A stretch of DNA of 60,000 nt from Lineus longissimus (lineage: Eukaryota; Nemertea; Pilidiophora; Heteronemertea; Lineidae), in contig NC_088326.1 in the NCBI RefSeq assembly GCF_910592395.1, positions 9,803,001 through 9,863,000 on the forward strand, written 5' to 3'. Shown one piece after another: positions 20,857 to 31,820 of the stretch; positions within the stretch are counted from its first letter, which is position 1, and each line of letters opens with the position of its first letter. Under the pieces are notes generated by a model, which searched no databases, had not been told where the DNA came from, and worked only from the letters and a program-made list of their open reading frames with translations. The translations under genes and the position numbers were made by a program.

Positions 20857-22074
20857 ATGGCGTCCAATACACAGAGGACGAGTCAGAGCAAGCGACGTCG
20901 CCAAGAGGATGAGGAAGATGCTCCATTGGTGCCGGTGCCAGCACCCGAAGTGGCAGCCCAAAATCCAACAGGTCCCAAGAGGCAGAAGAAAAAAGTCACT
21001 AAGAGGCGCAACGACCAAACGAATTCGGGACCGAGCGGAACAGACGTTAGTGCTATGTTTACTGAAATGAGGACGTTTATGTCCACCATGATGGACATGA
21101 TGGCCAGGACTAACAATGTTACCACCAGCAATGCGTCTCTCGGTGCTACTGGATTACCGCTCAATAGTACTCAGCCGCAGTTACAGTATGGTCCGTCTTC
21201 GGGGGCGGTATCGGCTACCACGCAAGGAGTCATGCAGAACAGTCAGCTTCAGTCGAATCAGGGTCCGTCGTCGGCAGCAGGATCTGCAGCTCAGTTGGAA
21301 TTGTCAAACCAACGCCAGACAAGCAGCGCCAATACTAACGGTGAGGGAGATATAGGCGAACCGTCGTTCACTGGTAGAGACATAAATGGTTCTCTTCTCT
21401 CGGTGGCCCGTCCGTTATATTACGGTGTCTCCGACAGGATCAGAGAGAAAGTTTGGGCCGGGAAATATGTGGATTTCCACAAGTTCTTGAAAACCTATAA
21501 GGACAAACCCAAGCCAACCGTCATATCAACAGATGAGGATGGGGTGCCAATCTCCTTGTCATTTGGTAAAGTAACTAAAGACAAGCCTTTGTCACTTATA
21601 CAGTGGTTGTCGTGCTTTGATGTTTTCGCATCAGTCTATGGGATGAAATTCCCAAATGATGTATATAAATTGGTACGGTACTCGGAATTAGTGAAAGAGA
21701 TTGCGCACGAGGGAGGGGATTGGCGCTACTATGACGAGAATTTTCGCAAGTGGCGTCAAGAGGAACCTCTTGACTGGTTGGAAGTGGTACACACCTTGTA
21801 CATGAAGGCCCATACAAGAGGGAGTTCTGATCTTTCCGCCAGTGACAAAACCATTTCCGGCGGTAAGAATCAGCCCTTTCGTGCTAACAAAGCCTCCAAC
21901 GGCTTACCCAAAGGCACCTGCTTTGTCTACCAAAATACAGGCAAATGCAACAGAGGCGCCAAGTGCAAATTCCAGCACACTTGCGCTAAGTGCAAGGGTA
22001 AACACCCTACCTCCAAGTGTTACACCCAAAAAGGCTCTTCAAAGCAAGGTGATACCACGACCAAAGAACATTAA
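20857..22074 (+). CDS. Gag-like protein of the DIRS/Ngaro element
   Basis: Complete 405-residue ORF starting ACCATGG. Basic, glutamic-rich N terminus (KRRRQEDEEDA), Ser/Gln/Asn-rich middle, then a conserved capsid-like part (LSLIQWLSCFDVFASVYG, GGDWRYYDENFRKWRQEEP, W-L-E-V-V-H). C-terminal zinc fingers: C-x8-C-x5-C-x3-H (CFVYQNTGKC...CKFQH) followed by CAKCKGKHPTSKC. This layout is typical of DIRS-like Gag. Its end overlaps the following reverse transcriptase frame. Confidence 0.85.
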   Translation: MASNTQRTSQSKRRRQEDEEDAPLVPVPAPEVAAQNPTGPKRQKKKVTKRRNDQTNSGPSGTDVSAMFTEMRTFMSTMMDMMARTNNVTTSNASLGATGLPLNSTQPQLQYGPSSGAVSATTQGVMQNSQLQSNQGPSSAAGSAAQLELSNQRQTSSANTNGEGDIGEPSFTGRDINGSLLSVARPLYYGVSDRIREKVWAGKYVDFHKFLKTYKDKPKPTVISTDEDGVPISLSFGKVTKDKPLSLIQWLSCFDVFASVYGMKFPNDVYKLVRYSELVKEIAHEGGDWRYYDENFRKWRQEEPLDWLEVVHTLYMKAHTRGSSDLSASDKTISGGKNQPFRANKASNGLPKGTCFVYQNTGKCNRGAKCKFQHTCAKCKGKHPTSKCYTQKGSSKQGDTTTKEH

Positions 22075-22619
22075 TGTTCCAACCCTAAATATTAGTGCTT
22101 CTCATTCCGTTCTCCCATCCCCGGTCAAAGTTAACACCTTGTGTGCCTACCTCTCCGGTTATGACCCGGTGAAATTACATTATTTGAAGTCGGGTTTTTC
22201 TGTCGGGTTTCGTTTACACTATGCTGGTAACATGGAATCCCTCATTTGTGAAAATTTAAATTCGGCAAAGCAACATAAACATAGTATCCTCTAAAATTCA
22301 GAAAGAGTTACAAGCCGGGCGTATTGCCGGCCCTTTTAGTAGTCCACCTTTTCAAAATGTTCATGTTTCGCCTTTAGGGGTTGTTCCTAAAAAGACCCCT
22401 GGTGAATTCAGAATGATTCACCATCTTTCATTCCCTGAGGGGTCTTCGGTAAACGATGGCATTCCAGCAGATTGTAAGCATGTGCAATACGCGTCTATTC
22501 TTGACGCTATTGTAAGGATTAAAACGGTCCCCAACCCAGTCTTTTTGGCGAAAACTGACATCAAGTCAGCTTTTCGCATTATTCCCATTCATCCTGATGA
22601 CTATCACTTAGTCATTTAA
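22075..22619 (+). pseudogene. Truncated, frameshifted reverse transcriptase
   Basis: N-terminal part of a DIRS-like polyprotein (CAYLSGYDPVKLHYLKSGF) in one frame until about 22275, then a one-base shift to KIQKELQAGRIAGPFSSPPF, GVVPKKTPGEFRMIHHLSFP, SVNDGIP and motif A (KTDIKSAFRIIP, catalytic Asp). Sequence stops at DDYHLV where the cyclase exon resumes. The YxDD motif, RNase H and recombinase are absent. Confidence 0.85.
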
Positions 22620-23420
22620 TAACTTTATCCTCAGAATAGGTATAAAAAATACAAATATACCAACTTGTCAAAGCAAATCATTTTATGTCATCCTGTTGAT
22701 CGAGGGAAATTACTTTTTTAAGTGGAAGATTCCTACTAGCTAATGAAGGAAATTAATTTTTTTTCAAATTTGGTCTATTAGGGTTCATTTCGTATAAAGC
22801 AGCACTCATGCGGATAATGAATGATTCGCCGTTGCAGTAGCAAGAAGAGCAATCGACTGTCAGAAGTAGCACTAATATTGCCGACCCTTTCGCTAGAAAA
22901 GACAATGATTATTTCTGCTCATTAGTCTTGCCCAAATATTCAACTTCCCTCGAAATCGGCAGCTGTATTCTCATCTGTAATGAATATTAAAAGGAATCGA
23001 CAAGGTAGATACAGCTCGATATGAAATCGTCACGTCGTGCATGCGCAATAGTCTGATGAGGACCATGGATATGAAAGAAGATGTGGATAACCTTTTCTAT
23101 CTTAGTAGGATATGAAAAGTTAAATGTATCCTTTTCACCATTTCACTTTATACAAACGTACTAACTCCTCAAACAACGATTGTCCTAGAACTTGTATCAG
23201 ATATAATTTTTTCCTACTATAATTAATAATGTTAATAGTGAAAGCGTTATTGATGATTTATTGACTTGTATCATGAATCGGGGAAATTCTGGTTTAAAAG
23301 GTTTGGCTTTTTCAAAGGTGACGTTATTTGATATTATTTGACACACATTCATTGCCTCTGCTTAGTTGCTTATCTTGTACTTTTTTCTTGTATTGCATTT
23401 CATATGTCTTAACTCTCCAG

Positions 23421-23545
23421 GAATAAACCAGGGGCCAATCGTAGCAGGTGTGATAGGGGCGAGAAAGCCTCATTACGATATCTGGGGAAATGCTGTGAAT
23501 GTCGCCAGCCGGATGGAGTCTACTGGAAAATCAGGGCACATTCAG
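23421..23545 (+). pseudogene. Adenylyl cyclase type 3-like C2 exon b, unit 2 (complete)
   Basis: 125-nt exon after CTCTCCAG, ending CAG/GTATTT. Encodes [20 protein letters not shown], then [17 protein letters not shown]. Asn and Arg of NVASR and the IWGN motif are kept. The exon completes the Gly codon left by exon a (phase 1). Wording [12 protein letters not shown] and ASRMESTG is closest to ADCY3. The unit is broken by the retroelement in exon a. Confidence 0.88.
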
Positions 23546-24183
23546 GTATTTACCTCTAGTACCCGTCTTATTCATGCCACACGACTAGCTATTGCTATAT
23601 TAGTTTGTAATCAATTTATTAGTTTGTAATCAGTTGTAATCTATATTAGTTTGTAATCAAAACCGAAACCGGATTAGATCCTTTTTGGATGGACAACGGG
23701 GTTTAGTATATATTGTTCAGAGAACGGACCTCTTATCTTGAAAATAATTTCATCGAGGTACCTTGAGATTTTTGTAATCTATTTTGGAACAAATATGGAG
23801 TTTGATAAGAAAAAAATGTATAACACATCAGTAGGTTTAGTTCAAAGCGTACCAATCAATGGCAAAGTCATTGCTCACGGCGTTAGCCCTTGAACTCCAA
23901 ATTTGCTGTTGTATGACAAGTCAAGTCCTAGTCGAACATATCCATCGAAAGTTCCGAAACTGTCTGCCTCACAGATGCATGACAGGGCAATTACTTCCAT
24001 AGTCTAAAGCCGTACATAGCAAAGATTCGATCCCCGAAACCGGTTTACATCCTTTTTATTTTGGATGGACAACAGGGTTTAGTATATTGTTCAGAGAACG
24101 GACCTCTTACCTTGAAAATAACTTCACCGAGGTAACTTTGAGACACTCCCTGTACGCAACATCTGTAACCTATTTTATTTCAG

Positions 24184-24327
24184 GTTGTCGAAGAAACGAT
24201 GATTATCCTTCAAGAGTTTGGCTATAAGTTCGAGAAGAGGGGCTTGGTCAAGGTCAAAGGAAAGGGAGAGCTGGTGACGTATTTCCTGGTCGGCAAGGAG
24301 GAGTTGATACACGACATGCCAAACCAG
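24184..24327 (+). pseudogene. Adenylyl cyclase type 3-like C2 exon c, unit 2
   Basis: Open 48-codon exon with EETMIILQEFGYKFEKRG and KVKGKGELVTYFL, bounded by TTTCAG and CAG/GTCACG. The Lys of KGKGE binds ATP in the family. Joined in frame to exon b. Without splicing a stop follows four codons later. Confidence 0.85.
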
Positions 24328-25655
24328 GTCACGCATCTTTGAAAGTAATAAGATGTTCTTATTAAACAGTACAAGCATGTGGTTTTCGAAAGTTGGTTTT
24401 TCAACCAAAGAATTTTTTATCAGAGTCATCTCTTCTTGAAAATGTGACCCGTAATTATCAGAACGACACATTAATACTGTGCCAGTAATTGATGAAGAAG
24501 GCGCAAGCCATTCTCAAACCATCTTCGAAAGCACTCTGAGAACACACAAAGTGGCAGTTATACCTTGCACTTCAAGTTGCGATCACGGTTTGAGTATTTG
24601 GAATATCATCCCGGCCAGTTTGGTGATTTTTTTACGTCCAATATAATTCATATGTATAAATATCGGGGAATTGCTATCTATAGCGATATAATAATCATAT
24701 TGGCGGACTGATGCTTGCATAAGTGGGCCGCGGTGTTCTTCATTTGCAAGCTCGGTAATAAGGATTCATTCATTCAACGCTAAGGAGTATAAATGGGAAT
24801 GGTGATTTTTTTAATGCCATCATCGCCACACCACACACCTTTTAGGCTCAGTGTGTTCTTATTAAAAGTGTCAGGCCGAGAGTTATTAGCTGTCGTGACA
24901 ATGCGTAAGAATTTATCATTAATGTTCGAGCCATGTAACGGGAATCAACACATTCTCCTGTCTCAGATGAAATCAAAATTAATAAAAGGAGTTAATTGTC
25001 CAATTGGTGTAACTAGGAAGAAATTATTGTATCAAATGATTCGACAGTATTCGTATTTATGGCATGGTGTTACATGAATTTATACTTACAAAGTAAAATA
25101 TAAGTTATGTTACTAAAAAAGCTATTCTTGTTTAATTACCTATATTTTCATATTGAGTTTGACGTGATACACAGCTGACCGCCATTGGCATTTTGACTAA
25201 AAGTATATGCGTTTAAACATCAAAAGAAATAAAGGAGGTTCGGCATCATCAACTGATTGTTCTTCAGTGATGTCTTGTAAAAAATGTGTATACTTCTTAC
25301 TCACTTGTGTACTCATTTACTTATCAATAATGCCTTGACGATGCTGAGTACATGACCCACAAAGTTACGCCGTCTTGTTTCATATTTGCTAGAGGACAAT
25401 GGATGTTGGCAAGAGTGTCGCAAGCATACCCTGCTGCAAACAACAGAAAGAACACTCTTGTATACATTACTTCATATTTAGGGAATCTGAGTTTTCGTAA
25501 TTGACCATTATCAAAGTTGTTGGTGCATTCTAAAAGATTATTTCACGGCATAAAGGATTCTTATCATTTGTACATTAAGGAAAGTTTATTCTTCATCGAT
25601 GGATCTAATCTAGATTTGCGACCTATCTGTTGCTTTCAACGCTGGCAGTCATAGC

Positions 25656-25895
25656 TCAGGATTCACAAATTCTTGTTCGAAACGGAGAGGCCATTCCTGC
25701 AGTTATTTTGAGATAAGGCCAAGACGAGATAATGTCCTGCAATTTTTGTCCTGTACTAAGTCTCCAATGACCGCGTTCAGAATGACTTGTATCTTTTTCC
25801 TGTACTAAGTCACCCCAGCTATTCAGACCTCTAAACTGATGGGCAATTCCCATTCTGACGAGCTGCCGATGCCAAATTTGATATGCACCCAGCAA
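25656..25895 (-). other. Minus-strand ORF in spacer F, unit 2
   Basis: Relative of 10184-10423, 79 codons (MLGAYQIWHRQLVRMG...). Shares with unit 3 the loss of about 20 bp (TTCCTCCCTTCGGACC region) seen in units 1 and 4. Weak LINE-tail resemblance only. Confidence 0.18.
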
Positions 25896-26345
25896 ATATT
25901 TTTTTAATACAGCACCTGGAAATCCCCTTCAACGTAAAGAAATCACCCGACCACGAAAGATTAACATCTTGCACAAAACATTTGATTCAGTAATCAGGTA
26001 GATTTAGGCAAAAAGCATGTTTGCATTCAAATATAGATAAGGCTGCATTGTTTACTTTTGAATCGGTACAATAATCCGCGTTAATTTGAATTTGAATTTA
26101 GCAATCTCATCAAATATGCTGAATAAGGAATGAATGTATTCCAAATCTTCCCTTACATGTAGATCCGAAATACAAGCATTTGAATTATACAATGGTTTCT
26201 TAAAGTACAAGACGATTTTATGAGACTTCATAGAACATTTTCTATTGGGTGTAGATAATGGCTCGGACAGAGCGTCGGTATGGCAGTCGCCCGTCAGAAT
26301 GCAGATCTGATTTAGCCAGGATGTAAGTACATTTGATCATTACAG

Positions 26346-26797
26346 ATCTGTTCTCTCCTCCGGCTGGCTTTACACATCGCCGGGCTGACTGTTTTGGGGA
26401 TGATTTTCACAGCGTCAATCTTTATCGTGTGTCGTTTATCCTGTCATTGCCCTGTGCAACAAATACCCGAAATGTTGTGCGTTCCAATACAGACATAACG
26501 CTATCTATGGAATGTGTGCATTTATTCCTATGGTATGTCATCTCGTGCTGGTGTGTTCAGGCTCTCTGCAGCCGACTCCAGTGTATATTTTTGCCATTAA
26601 CTCGAGCAATATCGGTTGAATATGGACACGAGACAAGGTGCAAACGCCACTCGAGTGACATTTTTATTCCTTTGGCCGGTAGGCGACTTTTTTTTAATGT
26701 CACATCGGAGCAAGACCTATATCAGCAGAAAGTCGTCATGAATAACTGGATCGGAGCAGTTCCGATCCCTGGGCTTTATGCCAAAGCTCTTGGCTGA
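26346..26797 (+). other. E/D' fused frame, unit 2
   Basis: PAN-like start AGFTHRRADCFGDDFHSVN, then a 2-nt deletion (CCTGTCATTG for CCTGTACATTG) shifts the frame and destroys the CNKYPKC motif. The shifted frame happens to continue into the D' frame (CSRLQCIFLPLTRA, DIFIPLAGRRLFFNVTSEQD, NNWIGAVP) up to KALG, giving 154 codons open. Whether this is translated is unknown. Confidence 0.35.
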
Positions 26798-27446
26798 GGC
26801 CAAACCAAGTGTAGGACCAAGAATATTCAAATTTATTCATAGTACCAATAGTATTAATCATCACTTCGGTTCTGTTTAAAATGTACATTTAATGTAAGTA
26901 CGTGCCGAGTTTTATAGTTTTAGCCCCTTTCCCCACTGATCGATCGAAGCATCAAATCAAATTGGCCAATCTGATGGCTGAGAGTCAGCCTTGTTTGAAA
27001 AATTGCATTCAAAATTAAATATTGGGCATCCTAAATGTACTACTAATACATAAGTCGGTGGTGATATGCCCGTCGGTTAGGCAAAAACCGTGCTCAACAC
27101 AAACTTGTTTCTTGAAATTTCTTATAAGAAATAAACATTCAAAAGTGAAACATTTATTTTGGCTACTCGATACAAGCCGTTCTTAGATCGATATGATTAT
27201 TCGTAAAATCGAACGATCCATAAAATATATTGCATTATTTTTCGTGCGTTGTTGTTTAACTGATCGATACATATGGTCAAGTCAATGAATAAAAATACAC
27301 TGATGCTTCACATTCAATCAGTTTGGAGCACCGGCGACAAATAGCGTCGATAGCACAGTGGTGCCACCTTTGAATGACGTTGAGAGTAAGGCAAGTGCAC
27401 GCACAAAATATGTACTCTTAATTTATAATTTGTTTGATATGTACAG

Positions 27447-27687
27447 GACAAACCTGCAGTGTATTTCTCTCTATCTGTGTTGCAATTCGTGTTTGAAGAA
27501 CCATATTACAAGGTATGAACACAACGTTAGAGTTGGATGACTCCAACAACACTATTGCTTTAACTATATTGCACATTTTCCTTGACAGGTGGGACATGTT
27601 CGATTCCACTGCCCGATTCTCCGCAATCTGGGAAATTTATTCTTCAGTGTGGCTATGTTTCAGTTAAAAACCTACCGCTCATGTTAA
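27447..27687 (+). other. G: candidate exon pair before unit 3
   Basis: Same structure as 11913-12153: 66-nt exon (27447-27512) and 99-nt terminal exon (27589-27687), with intact splice consensus and open phase-0 reading. Val codon at the second exon start is GTG. Confidence 0.3.
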
Positions 27688-27873
27688 TTTAGTGACTGCA
27701 CTCCAAAAACATTTATTTATGAATTGGTCGTAAGATCATAGGACAGGTGTGATATATGATTGCAGTTTACCTGCGAAAATTGCAACGTAAATATGACGAT
27801 GTTTAATTCTTTAGTACTATCGTTGCCCAATTTCTAAAAAGTAAATTATTTGAACTACAAAAATAATCGGAGT

Positions 27874-30163
27874 ATGAACGTCCACAAGACAAGTATGCTG
27901 TTTTTGCTGCTCTTCTTTGTTTTCTGTGCAATGACCACTACTGTTGAAGGGGCCAACCGTAAGTTATGTCGAATATTAACCCCGTGGGTACGTGTGGCAA
28001 GACTGGCTAACCACAGAGCTCAGAAGCTGACCCTATTTTCTAGTTTGCCCATAACTCGCTTAACATCTGTCGTATCGACTCGAGACCAAGTGCGCATGCA
28101 TTTGAAAGAATCAAAACAAGATCGTTTTTTATCCTATCTCGACCCGAGTGAGGCGTCATGGAAGAGTAGGTCAGAGATCATTCTGCACAACGCCGTTACG
28201 TCGTTGGTGCTCGATTCGATCACCTTGCTACTGCGACAACAGTTGGGATGACGTTGCGCCGTACGTAAAGCCCTGTCTACACGAGTCAACAACCTTAAAC
28301 ACTAACCCCATCAACAATAATCAACAAGCTGTTGAAGGTGTGCTGATGCTTGTTGAGCAAGTCCGTCCACACTGATCAACACGTGTCAATCTTTTGTCAA
28401 CATTTGCTGACGGTGTGGGCCTTGTCTCTATTGTGTTGCAAAGTACACCTCTTGCTTTACCCGCCGTGGGGGTAGTAATGGCTTTCCGACGTAACGTCGA
28501 ACACACACAGATATGGTAGCCAAGTAGGGGGTTAATTCCATGACGTGAAAACGACGAAATTCTCTACCCATATCAAATTGCCATGGCGAGAAATGTGGAG
28601 GTCAGCCTGGGAATCAAGTATTAATATCCTCGTACACTCTTAAAATCACCTGATCTGGTAGTACCTATTGCTCCAACTGAGAAATTAGCAAGCATCAACC
28701 TAGATGTAGTTGTCTCACCTATAAACATGAAAAAATGAAGTAAAAAAATACCATCAAAATGATTGAGAATTACCACTCTGATAGGTAAACAACTAATTTC
28801 ACAGTCGGTGCAACCATATTCGATCTCGCATGGTTTTCCCTAACGATACACGGACATAGTCCAGGACGTCCGGATATGTAGTTGTTTTACGATCCTCAAC
28901 GATAAGATTAGCCGCAAACAGTTTGCCTGCCAAAATAGTTTTCAACTTAAAAATGACGATGTTTAATTCCACAGTTCAATCGTTGTCCAATTTCCAAAAA
29001 GTAAGTTATTTAAACCTCAAGAATAATCGGAGTATAATTAACGTCCACCAGACAAGTATGCTGTTTTTGCTGCTCTTCTTTGTTTTCTGTGCAGTGACCA
29101 GTACTGTTTTAAAAAGGGGCGAACGAACCGTACGTAAGTTGTGTCGAATATTGAATATCATTACAGATCTGCTCTCTGTTCCCGCTGGCTATACACATCG
29201 CAGGGGTGACTGTTATGGGAATGATTTTTACACCGTCAATCGTTATGGTTTGTCGTTTATCCTGTGCATTGCTCTGTGTAACAAATACCCAAAATGTCGT
29301 GCGTTCCAATATAAACCTAACTACGAATGCGCAGTGAAATTGAAGTCCTGTGATATTGTCACGCTGCCTAACAGTTTATCTTGCAATATGTATAAACGAA
29401 TAGGTAAGGTCTTGATATAATTATATGTAAAGGAGAAAATTCAGTCTGACATATTCTGATGATGTGACATATTCTGATAATGTCATATTGACGGTTTATT
29501 GTAAAATCTGCCGGGATAAAACATCATTTGACCTCGTTTTTAACAGCATGATGTGAGATTAAACGCTATTGTTGTGATCAGATTTATATCGATCCGTTGA
29601 TTAATGTCGTATTTACATATCAAATGTCATATGCTGTCACTACTTCTACTACTACTAATAGTGTCATCTTGACATTCTGACATCAATCTAAATGACGTCA
29701 GAATAATGTCAGAACGACAATCCAAGAAAGTGTATATGTAATCTTTGATGGGGGGAGGGGGGTCCACTCTATACCTTCCAATGGTGATGACGCCATTTTG
29801 ACATCATTCAAGCCCATGTTATTAGCCGTCATTTGGAAAGTAATAAAGTCCGATTGAAATAAAGCCCAAACATATAGCTGGTCTTCGTAACGTTCTGTTT
29901 TGTTTAACGCAGATATGTCCAACCGAGCGATATTCGTGGTCAAAAGGACGCCACCTACCGGCAAAATTATAAAAACAACTAATACCACGCCTCCTGTCAG
30001 CGGTTTTGACTGTGCATTTCACTGTTTTAGGCGCTTTAATTGTAGCGCATTTGTACGTGACGTCACAATTAAGAAATGTTACCTCCTCGACATATTTAAA
30101 TATACTAAAGTCTTACGTACTGCTACGTTTGGGGGTAACGACTTACGGCGTCTGACACTGTGA
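27874..30163 (+). CDS. Secreted two-PAN-domain protein, copy 3 (exons 27874-27958, 29167-29403, 29913-30163)
   Basis: Three-exon model giving 190 residues from the upstream ATG (27874) or 183 from 27895. The upstream start adds MNVHKTS, giving the signal peptide a lysine-bearing n-region; in copies 1, 2, 4 and 6 this lysine codon is TAG. Exon 2 patches read YTVNRYG, PNYECA and SLSCN. Exon 3 lacks two codons (Gly-Leu before RRLTL), an in-frame 6-nt deletion. In this copy alone the alternative first exon at 29058 is in frame with the PAN exon without splicing, because of an extra 4 nt. It is therefore the copy most likely to be expressed from either leader. Confidence 0.6.
29058..29166 (+). other. 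Alternative signal exon in frame with the PAN domain, unit 3
   Basis: Signal-peptide ORF starting at 29058. Unlike the other five copies it carries a second CGAA (positions about 29121-29128), which restores the frame. Reading straight through gives signal peptide, KRGERTVRKLCRILNIIT, then the PAN domain, ending in the intron after 29403. Because the 33-nt interval is a multiple of three, removing it would also keep the frame. This is the only unit where the B leader could make a PAN protein directly. Confidence 0.5.
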
Positions 30164-31069
30164 ATGTAGCCGTTTGAGGTGATGAAGGAAACTAAGACTT
30201 TGCGAAGTGGGAGCATACGGCGATGAAAGTAAGTGTCTCTGGGAGAGTAGTTCCAAGTCCGTTCGCTAGGGCAGTATGTTAACTAGTGCACTGGATAACA
30301 TGTCCATACATAATTCCCAGGACGTAATGGCCGATCGACGTAGTGTCAGACACTGACAGGGGGAGGTCAGCCTAAAATAATATACATGTATTCAACTCCT
30401 TGTACCATACAGTCTTTTACACAATTTATTAGTCGAGATCAACTAGTTTGGTAGTTCCTATCGCTCGAACTGAGAAATAAGTAAATATTAACCATTAATT
30501 AGCTGTTTCCCCTAAAAAGGTAGTATTTGAACTATGTGAAAAATACCATCAAAATGGTTAAGAATTACTATTTTGATAGGTAAACAACTAATTTTACAGT
30601 TGGTGTAACCATATTCGATCACGCATGGTCATCCTTAAAACGATATAACGATATCGTCAAGGACGTCCGTGTACCGTTTTTTTACGATTCTCAACGATAA
30701 GGTTAAAGGCAGACATTTTACACAACACTCTAGGCAATACGTTCCATTTCGACTCGTTATGCTCCTCGGCATATAGAATTTCTCATTAAGTCCGAAAGTA
30801 CAACCAACTTACCTCAAATTTTCAATCCGTCGTATGTCGTCCGTGACCCGATCTTCCTAATTATATTTGATTTTAGGTTTCCTCGTCCAAACCTACCTGT
30901 GCGTGCGTTGTAATCGTCGACCTGCGATCCGTTGTGTATATTCGGGGCTACCGGCATGACGCATCACCAAGGGGGATGTTATGACGAGGAGTTTCTGAAA
31001 ATCTGAATCTGAAACTTCTCGATTCGAGATAGACATATACAAATTTTAAACTCTATAATTTCCATTTGA

Positions 31070-31274
31070 CCCATTTGTGTTGGCGCAGACAGAATTTACG
31101 ATGGAGGTACAATTGTGGTGTCCTTTTGCGCACTCATCGACATCAGTACAAGAGTACTGGCCTTTGCATCGCCCTGATAGCCTGTTTCACACTTGCAAGT
31201 GAAGGAACCCTCTGTGTTGGTACATTCAGCGTTTGCATCACATCTGCGCGTGCTTGTATTGCATTCGTTAATTT
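31070..31274 (-). pseudogene. Truncated and frameshifted EGF-like exon, unit 3
   Basis: Same truncation point as unit 1 (joined to CTATAATTTCCATTTGA) but without the palindrome. In addition it has the 5-nt insertion AGTAC-type near 31150 that unit 4 also carries, shifting the frame between the two EGF domains. Confidence 0.75.
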
Positions 31275-31705
31275 CTTAAGAAGACAAAAATCGAAATATT
31301 GTTGAGTGTTTATTATCAGCAATATACCTCATCATCAGCTTGGCGTCATTTATGCACGTTATCATCAGCTTCTTATTGACCTGTTTTCACCAAAACAAAG
31401 TATTTTTGTAAGTGTCTTCAATGACGACAGTTCAAAACTGCTACAATAGCAAGTTGAATAGCAGGCCCGACCTTGGTTGCAAAGGCAAGTCGTATGTAAC
31501 TTATTTTTGAAATGATGTCATTTCATTATCCAAGGATCAAAACTGATTGGATGGAATCAGTGATTTGAACCTCTTTTTCCCTCTCCGTTTCGACTCCGCT
31601 TTTAATGCCCTTTGGGTTCCCTCTTTGCCAATCACACAATTTCTCTTTTCTATCCCTTATTGCACGTAAGGTTGGCCAGACAAAATGCACGATGCTACCT
31701 TTCAG

Positions 31706-31820
31706 GACAGTAAACACCGATGGCATCACCTCGTGGAGCTGGTGGAGTTTGCACTTGCTCTCCGAGAAACCTTAGAGAAGATCAACTCACAGTCATTTAA
31801 TAACTTTATCCTCAGAATAG
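31706..31820 (+). pseudogene. Adenylyl cyclase type 3-like C2 exon a, unit 3 (intact)
   Basis: 115-nt exon, open, phase 1 at its end: DSKHRWHHLVELVEFALALR, ETLEKINSQSFNNFILRIG. Acceptor CTTTCAG, donor ATAG/GTATAA. Only unit 3 keeps exons a, b and c all intact and in register (31706-33443), but the exons before and after are not in the unit, so it is still a gene fragment. Confidence 0.85.

Larger units (their letters stand above)
19051..22609 (+). mobile_element. DIRS/Ngaro-type retroelement fragment
   Basis: Order: 356 bp leader, SGNH hydrolase ORF (19407-20054), 800 bp of repeats, Gag ORF (20857-22074), reverse transcriptase fragment ending inside the palm domain (22617). Catalytic motif C, RNase H and the tyrosine recombinase are missing. 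Bounded by 11-bp direct repeats (19040-19050, 22610-22620). A hydrolase before Gag could mean a circularly permuted piece or a subfamily with that order. Confidence 0.85.
18955..22639 (+). pseudogene. Adenylyl cyclase type 3-like C2 exon a, unit 2, split by a retroelement
   Basis: Exon starts at 18955 after CTTTCAG and is open (LVELVEFALALRETLDKINS) until 19050, where a 3559-bp DIRS/Ngaro fragment enters. The remaining bases (22610/22621-22639) follow, ending at ATAG/GTATAA. The 11-bp AGTCATTTAAT is duplicated on both sides of the insert. This copy cannot function. Confidence 0.85.
12728..27894 (+). repeat. Tandem macro-unit 2
   Basis: Second unit, 15.17 kb, enlarged by three insertions: a 630-bp inverted-repeat element (13455-14084), a 1155-bp mosaic (14509-15663) and a 3559-bp retroelement fragment (19051-22609). 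The rest follows the common order: signal exon 12728, A-tail to 14340, B leader, PAN exons 15794-16030 and 16530-16786, D 17512-17866, intact EGF exon 18271-18525 (minus), cyclase exons to 24327, spacer F, E/D' 26346-26797, G exons 27447-27687. It has the only undamaged EGF exon in the window and one of two complete middle cyclase exons. Confidence 0.9.

Noticed and set aside
19407-22619. Host genes for the hydrolase and the zinc-finger protein
   Set aside because: Absent from all other units, bounded by a direct repeat, and followed by a reverse transcriptase fragment: they belong to a retroelement.
27850-28251. 118-133-codon ORF running on from the signal exon A (units 3-6)
   Set aside because: It reads through a perfect GTAAGT donor, is stopped after 80 codons in units 1 and 2, has no domain, and the phase-1 splice to the PAN exon explains the exon better.
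28148-28375. 75-codon ORFs beginning MRRHGRV in every A-tail
   Set aside because: Overlap the previous ORF in another frame; repeated only because the units are near-identical.
29109-29309. Minus-strand ORF starting MERTTFWVF opposite the PAN exon
   Set aside because: Antisense shadow of the PAN exon; stop positions vary among copies.
29698-30022. Minus-strand ORFs MVLVVFIILPVGG and MKCTVKTADRRRG opposite exon C
   Set aside because: Antisense shadows of the second PAN exon and its upstream intron.
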